Positions 23,062 through 23,062 of a stretch of 23,062 nt of DNA are shown piece after piece. The stretch lies in IMG/VR virus record IMGVR_UViG_3300035698_008450, positions 1 to 23,062 of that record; one strand, written 5' to 3'. Position 1 is the stretch's first letter. Each line of letters starts with the position of its first letter. The stretch is from a virus. The notes beneath the pieces are model-generated. The model searched no databases. It was not told the origin of the DNA and saw nothing but the letters and a program-made list of their open reading frames with translations. The position numbers and the translations under genes are program-made.

Positions 23062-23062
23062 C

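Noticed and set aside
1-23062. CRISPR array, tRNA genes or insertion sequence
   Set aside because: No regularly spaced repeats, cloverleaf-like segments in the short intergenic gaps, or transposase-like ORFs were seen.

Overview
The window reads as part of the genome of a tailed double-stranded DNA bacteriophage, most likely a podovirus. There is a terminase-portal-scaffold-capsid series, followed by a probable head-tail adaptor, a fibre-like protein, a probable nozzle protein and a run of internal (ejection) proteins. I see no tape measure, sheath, baseplate or long-tail genes. Shine-Dalgarno sites of the AGGAGG type, and two exported proteins (one with an outer-membrane beta-barrel signature), point to a Gram-negative host. 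No host can be named from the sequence.

Layout. 1-1260: an exported LamG-like protein and a small membrane/coiled-coil protein (holin or spanin candidate). 1260-7673: head and packaging block with an intein-containing large terminase, portal, FmdB-like zinc ribbon, a small protein overlapping the scaffold gene, the scaffold and the major capsid protein. 7706-8269: capsid decoration candidate. 8283-10997: a translationally coupled sugar cassette of a GT-A-like glycosyltransferase, a GT-B-like glycosyltransferase and a DegT/DnrJ/EryC1/StrS-type aminotransferase. 10906-15272: small virion proteins, probable adaptor, fibre-like protein, probable nozzle protein and one small protein. 15275-20806: three successive internal or ejection protein candidates of 295, 341 and 1199 residues. 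20812-21552: an outer-membrane beta-barrel protein and a small uncertain ORF, then a good Rho-independent terminator at 21585-21619. The strand then switches. A zinc-ribbon protein and a DUF3987-like AAA+/helicase-type ATPase, which reaches the window edge, run leftward and converge on that terminator.

The plus-strand genes are packed with TAATG/ATGA overlaps or very short spacers, as in one long late operon. No stretch above 300 bases lacks a gene.

The most unexplained signal is a 20-base directional motif built on a 13-base palindrome (TTCATT-W-AATGAA followed by AYGGATG). It occurs three times: in the first codons of terL, just upstream of the fibre-like gene, and, on the minus strand, just upstream of the zinc-ribbon gene. 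It looks like a dedicated regulatory or promoter element of this phage. Other notable points are the intein with Lys in place of the penultimate His, the sugar cassette inside the structural operon, the late-operon outer-membrane protein, and two long out-of-frame overlaps.
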